Shown here piece after piece: positions 44,164 through 53,123 of a stretch of 64,000 nucleotides of DNA. The DNA comes from CAYPNF01 sp964411985. Its GTDB lineage: Bacteria; Verrucomicrobiota; Verrucomicrobiia; Limisphaerales; J093. Made by a program: the position numbers and the translations under genes. The stretch lies in assembly GCA_964411985.1 (NCBI GenBank), contig CAYPNF010000016.1:76944-140943 (forward strand), given 5' to 3'. Each line of letters begins with the position of its first letter. The first letter of the stretch is position 1. The notes under the pieces were generated by a model. The model had not been told where the DNA came from. It did no database searches and saw only the letters and a list, made by a program, of their open reading frames with translations.

Positions 44164-45354
44164 ATGCAAGCAGCTACCCACTGGGCGTTTTCTAGTTTGC
44201 CAAAGCGATTACGCAGGGCTGGCGTGGGTTGGGTTCGCCGGGCGAGCGCTTGCATGGTGATCGGCACCATGGTCGCAGCGGCGCAAACACCGCCGCGGGT
44301 GACCAAACACGTTACGGTCTTTCAGGAATCGGGTCGCTTCGCCGGTTGGCCGGCCAATCATGGCGCTTGGTCGTGGGGGGATGAAATCCTCGTGGCGTTC
44401 GAGGTTGGTTACTTCCATCGAATCAGCAAAGACGAACACGCGATTGATTACAACCGGCCCGCAGAGCACGTCCTGGCCCGAAGTCGGGATGGTGGGGAAA
44501 CCTGGAGAATTGAAAAGCCGGAAGGTCTCCGTCCGCCACCGGGTGAATTCGTTGCTGGCGTGCCAACCGGCAGCGATGGCAAGGCTCTGTCGGACTGCCC
44601 GGGTGGAATTGATTTCAGTGACCCGGGTTTCATCCTTTCCGCGCGCATGACGAGCGTGGACGCAGGGCAATCCCGGTTCTATACCTCGCTGGATCGCGGA
44701 CAGCATTGGGACGGGCCATTCAAGCTGCCTCACTTCGGCCAACCCGGCATCGCCGCGCGCACGGATTACCTGATCAACGGGCCGCACGATCTCACGATGT
44801 TTTTAACCGCCGCGAAACGGAACCGACTCGAAGGCCGCGTCATTTGCGTACGAACCCGCGACGGGGCGAAGACCTGGGACTTTGAGGCTTTCGTTTGTCC
44901 CGAGCCAAGGGGGAAAAGGAATTACGCGATCATGCCTTCGTCCGTGCGGCTGGCCGACGGCACGATCCTCACCGCCATTCGCTGCAATCACCACAACGAC
45001 CTTTACGCTTCCCGGGATGATGGCAAGAGCTGGAAGTTCTTGAGTCGTCCGGTTCCCAAGGTGGAGAATCCGCCCAGCTTGATCCAGTTGAAGGATGGCC
45101 GGTTGGCCATTACATACGGTCACCGCTCCAAACCTTTCGGCATCCGCGCGCGCTTGAGCGGGGACCAAGGAAAAACCTGGAGCAAGGAAGTCGTGTTGCG
45201 AGCCGATGGCGGCTGCTGGGATCTCGGCTATACGCGGACGGTGCAGCGCCCGGACGGGAAATTGGTGACCGTTTACTATTACAACGAGAACGAGAATCGT
45301 GAGCGGTTTATCGGCGCCACGATCTGGGATGCAGGAGATGTAATGTCCGAGTGA
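44164..45354 (+). CDS. Exported sialidase-like protein with five Asp boxes
   Basis: 396 residues from ATG 44164; a GTG at 44104 and an ATG at 44254 are alternatives, and a hydrophobic stretch (SACMVIGTMVAAAQ) follows either of the first two. Five Asp-box motifs (S/T-x-D-x-G-x-x-W) mark a six-bladed propeller: SRDGGETW (~107), SLDRGQHW (~175), TRDGAKTW (~230), SRDDGKSW (~283) and SGDQGKTW (~332). Such BNR proteins include exo-sialidases, but also non-catalytic and other glycosidase relatives. Without a checked Arg triad, only 'sialidase-like' is justified. It probably acts outside the cytoplasm on glycans. Confidence 0.82.
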   Translation: MQAATHWAFSSLPKRLRRAGVGWVRRASACMVIGTMVAAAQTPPRVTKHVTVFQESGRFAGWPANHGAWSWGDEILVAFEVGYFHRISKDEHAIDYNRPAEHVLARSRDGGETWRIEKPEGLRPPPGEFVAGVPTGSDGKALSDCPGGIDFSDPGFILSARMTSVDAGQSRFYTSLDRGQHWDGPFKLPHFGQPGIAARTDYLINGPHDLTMFLTAAKRNRLEGRVICVRTRDGAKTWDFEAFVCPEPRGKRNYAIMPSSVRLADGTILTAIRCNHHNDLYASRDDGKSWKFLSRPVPKVENPPSLIQLKDGRLAITYGHRSKPFGIRARLSGDQGKTWSKEVVLRADGGCWDLGYTRTVQRPDGKLVTVYYYNENENRERFIGATIWDAGDVMSE

Positions 45355-45436
45355 CCCGAGTGCGTGTGGGTGAGCACTACCAAAGAGCAGGCATTGGGGT
45401 CCCACCATTATACTATTGCTATTGACTAAGGATTAC

Positions 45437-45697
45437 AATGGGGTCAGGTCCATATAGTTGACATAAGCGGCAAGAGAGGTGACGATCGCAAGATATGGCC
45501 AGGCCGTTACGAGTTTGGATTGCTCAGGGATGGTACCACGTGATGGGCGGGGAAACCGGAGAGCGGAGCTGTCTTCTTGAGACGGTGGCGCAGGGGGCTC
45601 GGAGGTTCGAGCGAGGGCCTTCACACCGCTCCGCGCAAGCTGTGTGCGATCAAACGGCTAAGATCCTATATGTAGCTAATATAGATCTGACCCCATT
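45437..45697 (+). mobile_element. Internally deleted RAYT unit, copy 2
   Basis: A 261-bp unit with well-preserved inverted ends: left AATGGGGTCAGGTCCATATA (45437), right ATATAGATCTGACCCCATT ending at 45697, which is the inverse with three changes. Inside is a RAYT N-terminus starting at ATG 45495 (MARPLRVWIAQGWYHVM), fused by deletion to the C-terminal part (VAQGARRFERG). The catalytic middle is gone. It inserted just downstream of the sialidase-like gene and only 9 bp from the FG-GAP protein's stop. Confidence 0.8.
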
Positions 45698-45706
45698 GCC
45701 TTTCGA

Positions 45707-48700
45707 TCACGGTACGACGACCCGATAGAATCGGGCCGGGTTGCTCGGGGTCGGGGTGTCAAGGTGCTGGAAGGTTGCCCCTGTGCTTCTCCGTACCGCG
45801 AGCTTGGTCCAGTGGACCAGATCCGTAGAGGTCTCCAAGACGCACAGCACTCCTGCCGCAGGCTCTGCAATGCTCAAGGTCACGCCGCCGTCGCCATTGG
45901 CCACACAGCTGGCAAAGGTTGGCAGCGGACGGTCGGGCTTCGGCACGTAGTCCTGGTGTTCGCGGACGGTCAGGAATTGGTCCGCGGCTACATTGGTCAG
46001 GTCCTGGGTCCATCCTGAAGGCCATTCAATGCGGAGGAGCTGCACTTTGGAAGCGTCGCCCAGGCCGAAATGGGCCAGCAGCTCGGTTGCATACCCCGGG
46101 AGTACTCCAATTTCGCGCATCTGCCACACTGTCTGGCCGCGGATCGTGGCTTGCACGCGGATCTTGGCGCCGAGTCCATCGGGATTGGCGGCCACGCCGT
46201 GAAGACGCACCTTGAGCCAGTGGTTCCGGTTCCCCACCTGGCGCAGGTTGTTGCGGAACAGCGCGGGCGGATCCCCGACAAACTGCTGCGCCAGAAGATC
46301 CAGGAAGCCGTCGTTGTCATAATCGACCCAAGATCCGTGATAGGTGCGCTGCTGTCGGGTGGGGCCACCCACCCAGACCTCGGTCAACTTACCGGTCCCG
46401 TCGTTGTTGAACAGCCGGCACCGGTCGAAGTCGTGAGTCACCAAGAGGTCCAAGTCACCGTCGTTGTCGTAATCACCCCAACTTGGGCAAAGGGGCCCCT
46501 TGCTCTTGTCCAACGGAGGCCCCGCTGGGTCGATTTCGAATTGTCCGCCTCCAACATTCCGGTAGAAGGCGCTCAGGAGAGTCTCATGATAGGGGAGGAC
46601 GACGTCCAGATCCCCGTCGTTGTCGTAGTCCGCCCAGCCGGCCATGATATTCGGGGTGGGCTCCTTGACCAAAACATGGTTGGTTATGCGCAGGAAGTTC
46701 CCGTTGCCCTGGTTCTGAAAGAGAACCTCCGGACGGGCGTTGGCGCCGAAGGGACTGGTCACCCCAAAGAAATCGATGTCCCCATCGTTGTCGTAATCGA
46801 CCCAGTTGGACCACTCGATGCCTTCATTCCTAAGCGCAAAGGGCGTATCGGTGATGACCTGGAATAGTCCTCCAGCGTTGTGAGCGAGGTAGTTGATGCC
46901 CGTGCTGCCTCCGTAGTCGAGCCAATGGGTGTTGGCGATGTCCGTCCAGCCATCCTGATCGTAGTCGACGCAGGAGGGCAGGATTCCTTTCGGCCAGGAA
47001 GTCCGGGCGGCGACGAAGTCCTGGGTACCCTGGGCCGACTGGCTCCAAAACAGCGTCGGTGCCGTCGGCGGAGAGGCCGTCATCACGCAGTCGAGATCTC
47101 CGTCACCGTCGAGATCGGCCCAAGCCATGCTTAACCACTGACCGGAGACCGTGGCCAGACCGTTGGTGATTCGCTTGAAGCTTCCGTCCTGATTGTTCTC
47201 ATAGACCTCGTTACGCATGCCGGGACCCCCCGCGCCCCGCAGGAGCAGAACCTCGAACCATCCATCATCATCAAAATCAACAAAACGCGGCCAGGGGGAA
47301 TCGGCCGCGCTCACGAGGAATCCATCGTCCCCTAATTGTTCCGCCCGAGCCAAGACGAAGGTGGGGTCCACTTCCAGGGAGACGGTGTCCGAGGTCACAG
47401 TGTCCGCCGCGCTGCTAACCAGAACTCGATACTTTCCGATGTCCGCCTGCGTCACCGACTCCAGCACCAGGGTGGCATTGGTGGCGGTCGCGTTTTCGGC
47501 TGGTGGGATGCTCTGGCCACTTTTCTGCCATTGGCAGGTGAAGTCTTCTGTGCCGGCAATCAGTGCGCTAATCTCGACCCGCGTGCCCAGGCTTACGGAG
47601 GGGCCGGGCTTGATGGCAGGCGAGGAAACAATGGGCCGATCCTTGATCTCCAGGCGGGCCGGCCGGGAGCGGGCCCAATAGTGGCCTAAAACGGGATCGG
47701 ACAAGCCATAGAGCACGACGCTGTAATGCCCGATCTGTGTCGCCTGGAAGGAAGCGATCTCCAGCGTCGGCCCGTTGGCGGCGGGTATGTCCCACCCGTC
47801 GAGCTGCCATTGGTAGGTTACCCCCGGTTCCTGGGGCGGCGCCTGGAGCTTTACGGAGGCGCCTTTGACGACGTCGTAGTATCCTGGGCCGACCTGTTCG
47901 GCGTTGATGGTCGCGACCAGCGCTTCCTCTGCCACCGTGAGGCTCTGGTCGACAGTCAGGTCCTGGAACTCCTGCACGATTCCCGAAGGCCATTCGATTC
48001 GCAGCGCCTCGACCCTGGCGGCATCGCCCAAGCCGAAGTGGGCAACCAATTCGGTGTGCCAACTGCCCGAGGAAATCGTGCGCAGTTGCCAAAAGGTCTT
48101 CCCACCCACCGTGGCTTTGACCCGGATTTTGGCGCCAATCCCATCCCGGTTGGAGGCTCCGGGCTGGGGGGCTGCGCCGACCAGTTTTACTTGCAGCCAG
48201 TGGTTGGCATTGCCGTTGTTGATGTAAAAGAAATCGCTGTCGGCTGTAGCACTGTTGGACGTGTTAGCCACGAAGAGGTCCAAGTCCCCGTCGCCGTCAT
48301 AGTCGGCCCAACTGCATCCCCACGAATCGGCCAGGTCGTTGACCGGGCTGCCACTGAGGATCGCGTCGAACCCGCCTTGGCCGTCGTTGTGGAAGAGGCA
48401 ATTGCGGTTGGCCCAGCCGTACACCCCGCGGCTGACGAAAAGATCAAGGTAACCGTCGTTGTCATAGTCGCCCCACGTGGCGACCCATTCGTTTCCCACG
48501 GTCAAGGCTTGCGTTTTCGGATCGTCCACCATCTCGAAGTGGCCGGCACCGTCATTTCGGAAAAGACGTCCGTTGGTATACAGATCCAGGTCCCCGTCAT
48601 TGTCGTAGTCACCCCAGGCAAAGTCCCATCCCCAGCCAATTTCGGCTTCGAACTCGGCCGAGGGTGCTGCGTTCAAAATCCCTCCATCATTCCGGAACAG

Positions 48701-49657
48701 AAGGGGTGAATCCCCGGTCGTGAGCAGGTCTAGGTCGCCGTCCTCATCGTAGTCTACCCAGGCAAGCGAGCCGGTGATCTTCTTGATTCCGGCCAGCAGG
48801 CTGTTGGTGTTGGCGGTGAACTTGCCATTGCCGGAATTGTGCAGGAGTGTCATGGGCGGGCGGGTGGTCAGGGAAGAATGATTGCCGGTGGCCACCGCGA
48901 GATCCACAAAACCGTCGCCGTCGTAATCCCCCCAGGCTTGCAGACTGCCGTAGACCGCGACTTGATTCTCGATCCATTGGCGACTGACCACCACGCTGCT
49001 AAACTGTCCCCCGCCTCGATTGGTGAAGAGCACCGGGTAACTGGTTTCGTAATTGCCATTCCAGAGGTCCAGATCGCCGTCGTTGTCGTAATCGGCCCAA
49101 TTCGCCGTGCTGGAGCGCAGGGAATTGCTGAAAGGGGCGCTGGTCAAGCGACTGAAGGCCCCGTTCCCGCGGTTGGTATAGAGGAGCGGACTATAGCCCG
49201 TGTCGGACCAATAGCCACCCGCCACCAGCAAGTCGAGATCGCCGTCACCGTCGTAGTCACCCCAAGCGGGGCAGTAAGTGTCTCCCGAAGGGTCATTGAC
49301 AGGGGCGCCGCTCATGAGTTTGGTGAAGGTCGGGTCCACCTCCAGGCGGGCTACTTGGCTGGTGGCCGCCCCTAAAGCGTTGGTGACCACCACGTCGTAG
49401 GCCCCGGCATGGGTCAATTGCACTTTGATCAGATTGAGAGTCGGCGAGGTGCGTCCCGGAAGCTCCTTTCCTTCCTGGCGCCATTGATAGCTCAAGGGCG
49501 TGCTCCCGCTTGCGGTCACCCGGAACAGGGCGCTAGCACCGATACTCACCGACCGGTTCGTCGGCTGTCCTGTGATCTGGGGCGGCGTCTGTGCCAGACC
49601 CACAGTCAGACCGGCTAGCCCGATGGCCACCACGAGGAATCGTACCTTGGTCTTCAT
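45707..49657 (-). CDS. Giant secreted FG-GAP/VCBS-ASPIC protein with Ig-like domains
   Basis: 1316 residues from ATG 49657 (MKTKVRFLVVAIGLAGLTVG signal peptide); a longer frame upstream lacks a plausible start. Order: an Ig-like domain (~28-110), a long run of FG-GAP/VCBS repeats with calcium-loop motifs such as WGDYDGDGDLDLLV, ASPIC/UnbV domain 1 (~486-575, AHFGLGDAARVEALRIEWPS), two Ig-like domains (~592-780), a second FG-GAP run, ASPIC domain 2 (~1146-1228, AHFGLGDASKVQLLRIEWPS), and the shared C-terminal module (LETSTDLVHW, RFYRVVVP). The two halves look like an internal duplication. A calcium-binding surface or adhesive role is inferred. Confidence 0.9.
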   Translation of the reverse strand: MKTKVRFLVVAIGLAGLTVGLAQTPPQITGQPTNRSVSIGASALFRVTASGSTPLSYQWRQEGKELPGRTSPTLNLIKVQLTHAGAYDVVVTNALGAATSQVARLEVDPTFTKLMSGAPVNDPSGDTYCPAWGDYDGDGDLDLLVAGGYWSDTGYSPLLYTNRGNGAFSRLTSAPFSNSLRSSTANWADYDNDGDLDLWNGNYETSYPVLFTNRGGGQFSSVVVSRQWIENQVAVYGSLQAWGDYDGDGFVDLAVATGNHSSLTTRPPMTLLHNSGNGKFTANTNSLLAGIKKITGSLAWVDYDEDGDLDLLTTGDSPLLFRNDGGILNAAPSAEFEAEIGWGWDFAWGDYDNDGDLDLYTNGRLFRNDGAGHFEMVDDPKTQALTVGNEWVATWGDYDNDGYLDLFVSRGVYGWANRNCLFHNDGQGGFDAILSGSPVNDLADSWGCSWADYDGDGDLDLFVANTSNSATADSDFFYINNGNANHWLQVKLVGAAPQPGASNRDGIGAKIRVKATVGGKTFWQLRTISSGSWHTELVAHFGLGDAARVEALRIEWPSGIVQEFQDLTVDQSLTVAEEALVATINAEQVGPGYYDVVKGASVKLQAPPQEPGVTYQWQLDGWDIPAANGPTLEIASFQATQIGHYSVVLYGLSDPVLGHYWARSRPARLEIKDRPIVSSPAIKPGPSVSLGTRVEISALIAGTEDFTCQWQKSGQSIPPAENATATNATLVLESVTQADIGKYRVLVSSAADTVTSDTVSLEVDPTFVLARAEQLGDDGFLVSAADSPWPRFVDFDDDGWFEVLLLRGAGGPGMRNEVYENNQDGSFKRITNGLATVSGQWLSMAWADLDGDGDLDCVMTASPPTAPTLFWSQSAQGTQDFVAARTSWPKGILPSCVDYDQDGWTDIANTHWLDYGGSTGINYLAHNAGGLFQVITDTPFALRNEGIEWSNWVDYDNDGDIDFFGVTSPFGANARPEVLFQNQGNGNFLRITNHVLVKEPTPNIMAGWADYDNDGDLDVVLPYHETLLSAFYRNVGGGQFEIDPAGPPLDKSKGPLCPSWGDYDNDGDLDLLVTHDFDRCRLFNNDGTGKLTEVWVGGPTRQQRTYHGSWVDYDNDGFLDLLAQQFVGDPPALFRNNLRQVGNRNHWLKVRLHGVAANPDGLGAKIRVQATIRGQTVWQMREIGVLPGYATELLAHFGLGDASKVQLLRIEWPSGWTQDLTNVAADQFLTVREHQDYVPKPDRPLPTFASCVANGDGGVTLSIAEPAAGVLCVLETSTDLVHWTKLAVRRSTGATFQHLDTPTPSNPARFYRVVVP

Positions 49658-50189
49658 AACGCGTGCGGATTTGTTGGTTTGAACTCTGAGTTTGTATTCG
49701 CCCAGCAGTCGGAAAACCGCTGGCAAAAAACTACAGAAATCAGTCGGGTGGATCCTTCCAGGTATCCGCCCTTGCTACGCCAGTTCTGAACCTGGCGGTT
49801 CACAAAGCTGATAGCAGACTCGCTTCTCCTGCGCCTTCTCTGAAACAGGGCCGACAGAATCGGGGCAGAATAGGAGGTCTCTAATCTTATATACAGAAAC
49901 CAGGGCCGAGCGTTGCAGGGAATCTACGGAATAATGCCGACGAGCGATCCGCCGAGGAGTCAGTTGCTGGCCTTGGGATGCCCAAGCTGCTATGGCCCAA
50001 GGGTCTGAGGATTTCACGGCGGCTCAGGCCGGTCCCAAAGACGTGATAATCCTCTCATGCTTAAACGGCACTGACACCCACCGTGACCCAGCTGAGCGAT
50101 ACTGCGGCCCAAAGCCGGCGTCGCTCGAAAGGCTTGACTCACTGCAGACCCCCCCGTATGAGAAAAGCAGACTTCCAGCTATTGTGAAC
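49658..50189. other. Divergent intergenic region
   Basis: About 530 bp between the FG-GAP gene (minus) and the HzsA-like gene (plus). A small hairpin, CGCCAG, eight bases, CTGGCG, lies near 49780. The frame of the HzsA-like gene is open through the last 198 bp but looks non-coding in composition. Both promoters should be here; none can be assigned with confidence. Confidence 0.4.
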
Positions 50190-52565
50190 ATGAGTACAGG
50201 TCTATTCTCACGGGGAGCGAAAGGGCTATGCCGCCATCTTGTGGTCGCAGGGGTGATCATGATGGCAATCCAGATCGGTGTGGCGGTCGACAACCCCCGA
50301 CCTGAAAACGGGACCGTTGCATTGCAGGATCCAGAACGGCTTTTGCTCGACGGAAAACTGGGTTTCAAAGACCTGATCCTGGTGCAGCGCAAGGAACTCA
50401 ATCCGTCCCATGTTTATACCTATCACGCAGAAGGCCTATCGGCCGGAGGCGGTTTGTATCGGTACAACCTGGCGGAAAGGAAGTTGACCCAGCTGGTGGA
50501 TGCGTCCCAAGGGGTCATCCTGGACGCGCAGGTTTCCTACGATGGAAGCCAGATCTTGTTCAGCTGGAAGAAGACAATGTCGGAACCGTTTCAGATTCAT
50601 CGCATCCATGCCGATGGCACCGGGTTGGTACCGATTTCGACGGAAGCTTGTAACAATATGAATCCGTGCTGGCTTCCTGACGGGGGGATTGCCTTTCTTT
50701 CTGACCGGAAGCCGGCTTTTGCTTACTGCTGGATCACGACTTCGCCCGTCTTGTACCGAAGTGATGCTGACGGCTCCAACGTGATTCGTTTGTCGGCCAA
50801 CTATCTGAATGATTTTACCCCCTCGATCATGGATGACGGCCGCATCATGTTCAGCCGTTGGGAGTATGTGGACCGGCCGGCCATACCCATCCAATCCGTC
50901 TGGGCGATCAATCCTGACGGGACGGGATTATCGGGCATCTTCGGAAACCGCGTGCTTTGCCCGGCCACTTTCATGGAGACAAGGACCATTCCCAATACCC
51001 AGGGTAAACTGCTTTGTGTGATGACGTCCCATAACGGGCCGTGCCGAGGAGCGATTGGGATGATTGATCTTAGCCAAGGTGGCAATGCCCAAGAGGCCAT
51101 TCGCAACCTGACCCCCGACGTCAAAGTGGGGCCTATCAACGATGCCGGTGCTGGCAACAGCCTCCGGGGCCCTTATGAAAGCCCGTTTCCCATCAACGAG
51201 CGGTTCTATTTCGTTTCCAAGGCAGGGCAGGTGCTGTTTCGGGATTATGATGGTACTTGTGACGTCGAGATTCTGAAACCGGCTGGAGATGGCTTGGGCT
51301 ATTACAGTCCGCAACCGCTTGTGGGACGTCCGCTTCCGGTTTCGCTGCGGCCCATGCTTGCCAAATCAGGGCCACAGGAGCCATGGGCCTCCGTGGTGCT
51401 GCATGATGTGTATTTGGGTCTCGAGCCCAAGATTCAACGTGGCTCCATCAAGCGGATCGCCGTGGTACAAGAGATGGAAAAGAGCAAACTCTCCCACGTG
51501 GACCAGCGTGCGTTTGGGTTTCAGTTTCCGGTGGTCTCCTGCGGTGCGACCTACGCGCCCAAACGTGTCTGGGGCTTTGCGGATGTGGAGGCTGACGGCT
51601 CCGCCCACTTCAAAGTGCCGGCCGGCGTACCCATCTATTTTCTGCCTCTCGATGCGGCAGGCCGCGCTGTGCAACGTATGCGCACTTTCACCCATTTCAT
51701 GCCTGGCGAACGGCAGAGTTGCACCGGGTGCCATGCGGATCGCAACTATGCAACGGCAAGCCCAGCCGCAGCCCGGCCATCCGCTTCCCTGCACGCCGCG
51801 CAGGAATTGCAGGAGCCGGATTGGGGTGTCACCGGTTTTAGCTACCCAAGAATCGTCCAACCGGTGTTGGATCGCCATTGCGTAGAATGTCATGACGCCC
51901 GTTCCTCGTTGGACCTCAGTGGGGACCGAACTGATTTCTTTAATGTTTCGTATGAGAACCTTGCCCGCGCCAAAACGGGTGCCGAGAGTGGTCGAGACCA
52001 CAACGGTAATATGGCGAACTTTGGCAGAAATCCCTATACCTCATGGATACCGTCCTTTAATGGCACCGAATCCAACATTCTGGACATCCAACCCGGAACA
52101 TGGGGTTCCCCGGTAAGCAAGCTGGCTGAGGTGGTGATTTCAGGACACCGAACCACCAATGGAACTGCCCGCGTCAAGCTGACCCTCGCGGAGCAACAGC
52201 GGATCCTGATGTGGATCGACTTAAATGTGCCCTTCTACGGGACTTCGCAATCAAGACAACCGTTGCTGCAAGGATGCCGCAGAATTTTGCCTCAAGGCCT
52301 GGATGTGGCGCTGGACGAGATCGGCAAACGACGTTGCGCATCCTGTCATTCGAGCGGCGTCCCGCGCAGCTTTTTTGTCCGGCTCGATCATCCCTCCTCG
52401 AACCGGTTCTTATTGGCCCCGCTGGCCAAGCAGGCGGGTGGCCTTGGAGTGTGCGGGGACGGGGGTTTTACGACCTCAGCCGATCCTGATTACCAAGCAA
52501 TCCTAAAGACCTTTGCCGGCGTGGATGAGCAACTCAGCAACCGGATCGACGAGGACTATAACTGA
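50190..52565 (+). CDS. Exported hydrazine-synthase-alpha-like protein with PD40-type propeller and three CxxCH motifs
   Basis: 791 residues from ATG 50190, which opens a signal peptide (GLCRHLVVAGVIMMAIQIGV); an earlier in-frame start is possible. The first ~450 residues contain TolB/PD40-like blades (DGSQILFSWKK, IHADGTGLVPIS, DGGIAFLSDRK, DDGRIMFSRWEYVDRP). The rest resembles the HZS_alpha domain, with haem-binding motifs CTGCH (511-515), CVECH (564-568) and CASCH (716-720). Relatives occur widely in Planctomycetes and Verrucomicrobia that do not make hydrazine, so hydrazine synthesis is not implied. A periplasmic c-type cytochrome redox protein is the safe call. Confidence 0.8.
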   Translation: MSTGLFSRGAKGLCRHLVVAGVIMMAIQIGVAVDNPRPENGTVALQDPERLLLDGKLGFKDLILVQRKELNPSHVYTYHAEGLSAGGGLYRYNLAERKLTQLVDASQGVILDAQVSYDGSQILFSWKKTMSEPFQIHRIHADGTGLVPISTEACNNMNPCWLPDGGIAFLSDRKPAFAYCWITTSPVLYRSDADGSNVIRLSANYLNDFTPSIMDDGRIMFSRWEYVDRPAIPIQSVWAINPDGTGLSGIFGNRVLCPATFMETRTIPNTQGKLLCVMTSHNGPCRGAIGMIDLSQGGNAQEAIRNLTPDVKVGPINDAGAGNSLRGPYESPFPINERFYFVSKAGQVLFRDYDGTCDVEILKPAGDGLGYYSPQPLVGRPLPVSLRPMLAKSGPQEPWASVVLHDVYLGLEPKIQRGSIKRIAVVQEMEKSKLSHVDQRAFGFQFPVVSCGATYAPKRVWGFADVEADGSAHFKVPAGVPIYFLPLDAAGRAVQRMRTFTHFMPGERQSCTGCHADRNYATASPAAARPSASLHAAQELQEPDWGVTGFSYPRIVQPVLDRHCVECHDARSSLDLSGDRTDFFNVSYENLARAKTGAESGRDHNGNMANFGRNPYTSWIPSFNGTESNILDIQPGTWGSPVSKLAEVVISGHRTTNGTARVKLTLAEQQRILMWIDLNVPFYGTSQSRQPLLQGCRRILPQGLDVALDEIGKRRCASCHSSGVPRSFFVRLDHPSSNRFLLAPLAKQAGGLGVCGDGGFTTSADPDYQAILKTFAGVDEQLSNRIDEDYN

Positions 52566-52568
52566 GGA

Positions 52569-52586
52569 AATCCCCACGCGGGGATT
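52569..52586 (+). terminator. Short hairpin after the HzsA-like gene
   Basis: AATCCCC, an ACGC loop, GGGGATT: a 7-bp perfect stem 4 bp after the stop. There is no U-tract, so the terminator assignment is tentative. Confidence 0.4.
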
Positions 52587-52625
52587 GGAAGCTTCCGCTG
52601 ATCCTGAACGTGTCACTGGGGTCTT

Positions 52626-52710
52626 GACAGGATGCACAGGATTTACAGGATGGGATTTCGTGGCCTCTGGCGTGTTTGCATTTCATCCTGTCCATCCTGA
52701 TAATCCTGTC
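52626..52710. repeat. Inverted-repeat element built from CAGGAT blocks, copy 2
   Basis: The left arm (52626-52652) is three CAGGAT blocks spaced nine bases apart. The right arm (52684-52710) is its inverse at 21 of 27 positions, again with ATCCTG blocks at nine-base spacing. The loop begins GGATTTCG. The rest of the 52.57-53.12 kb gap holds one REP-like unit and no gene. Confidence 0.8.
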
Positions 52711-52902
52711 CTGCTTCCCCCCCAAGGTCGCCATTGAGCCCCTTGAAGGAGTTGAAGGGTTCTCCAGCTTCGAGCTGTTGGGGATGTCCTGGGGCCGGGC
52801 AGAGGCACGCTTGTTGGCAAGCAACGCATCGCGTCCTATGAATCTAACGCCTGTGGAGTTTAACGTGATGATTAGCAATTCAGACGCTGAGGGGGGAGGA
52901 AA

Positions 52903-52929
52903 TCAGCGCGGTCTGCCGACCACGGCTAC
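52903..52929 (-). repeat. Single REP-like unit
   Basis: Identical to the minus-oriented units at 35486 and 39288: read on the minus strand, GTAGCCG, then a GGTC-GGCA-GACC hairpin, then GCGCTGA. No inverted partner follows, so it is a lone unit, 195 bp before the aminotransferase start. Confidence 0.7.
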
Positions 52930-53123
52930 AAGACGGTGTGGTGGGGGCTCAGGTTGTGTAGAGGGAGGAGGGCTGGCTTGTCGCGCAGGGACGTCGCGCA
53001 GCCAGACAGCTGCGCCTCACTTCACCCATGAAGCAGGAGGGGTCCCTTGAGCAGGCAGAAGTAGTGGGTGCAAAAACCTCGCGTCGGGGGTGGGGGATGT
53101 GTAGGCTGGGCATTGTGACAACG

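Noticed and set aside
46070..48709. Long plus-strand frames opposite the FG-GAP protein
   Set aside because: They mirror the regular DGDGDLD repeat codons on the other strand and have no start signal.
50190..52565. Evidence for hydrazine synthesis (anammox)
   Set aside because: Only an alpha-like protein is present; such homologs are common in bacteria without anammox and no hzsB, hzsC or hdh gene is in the window.
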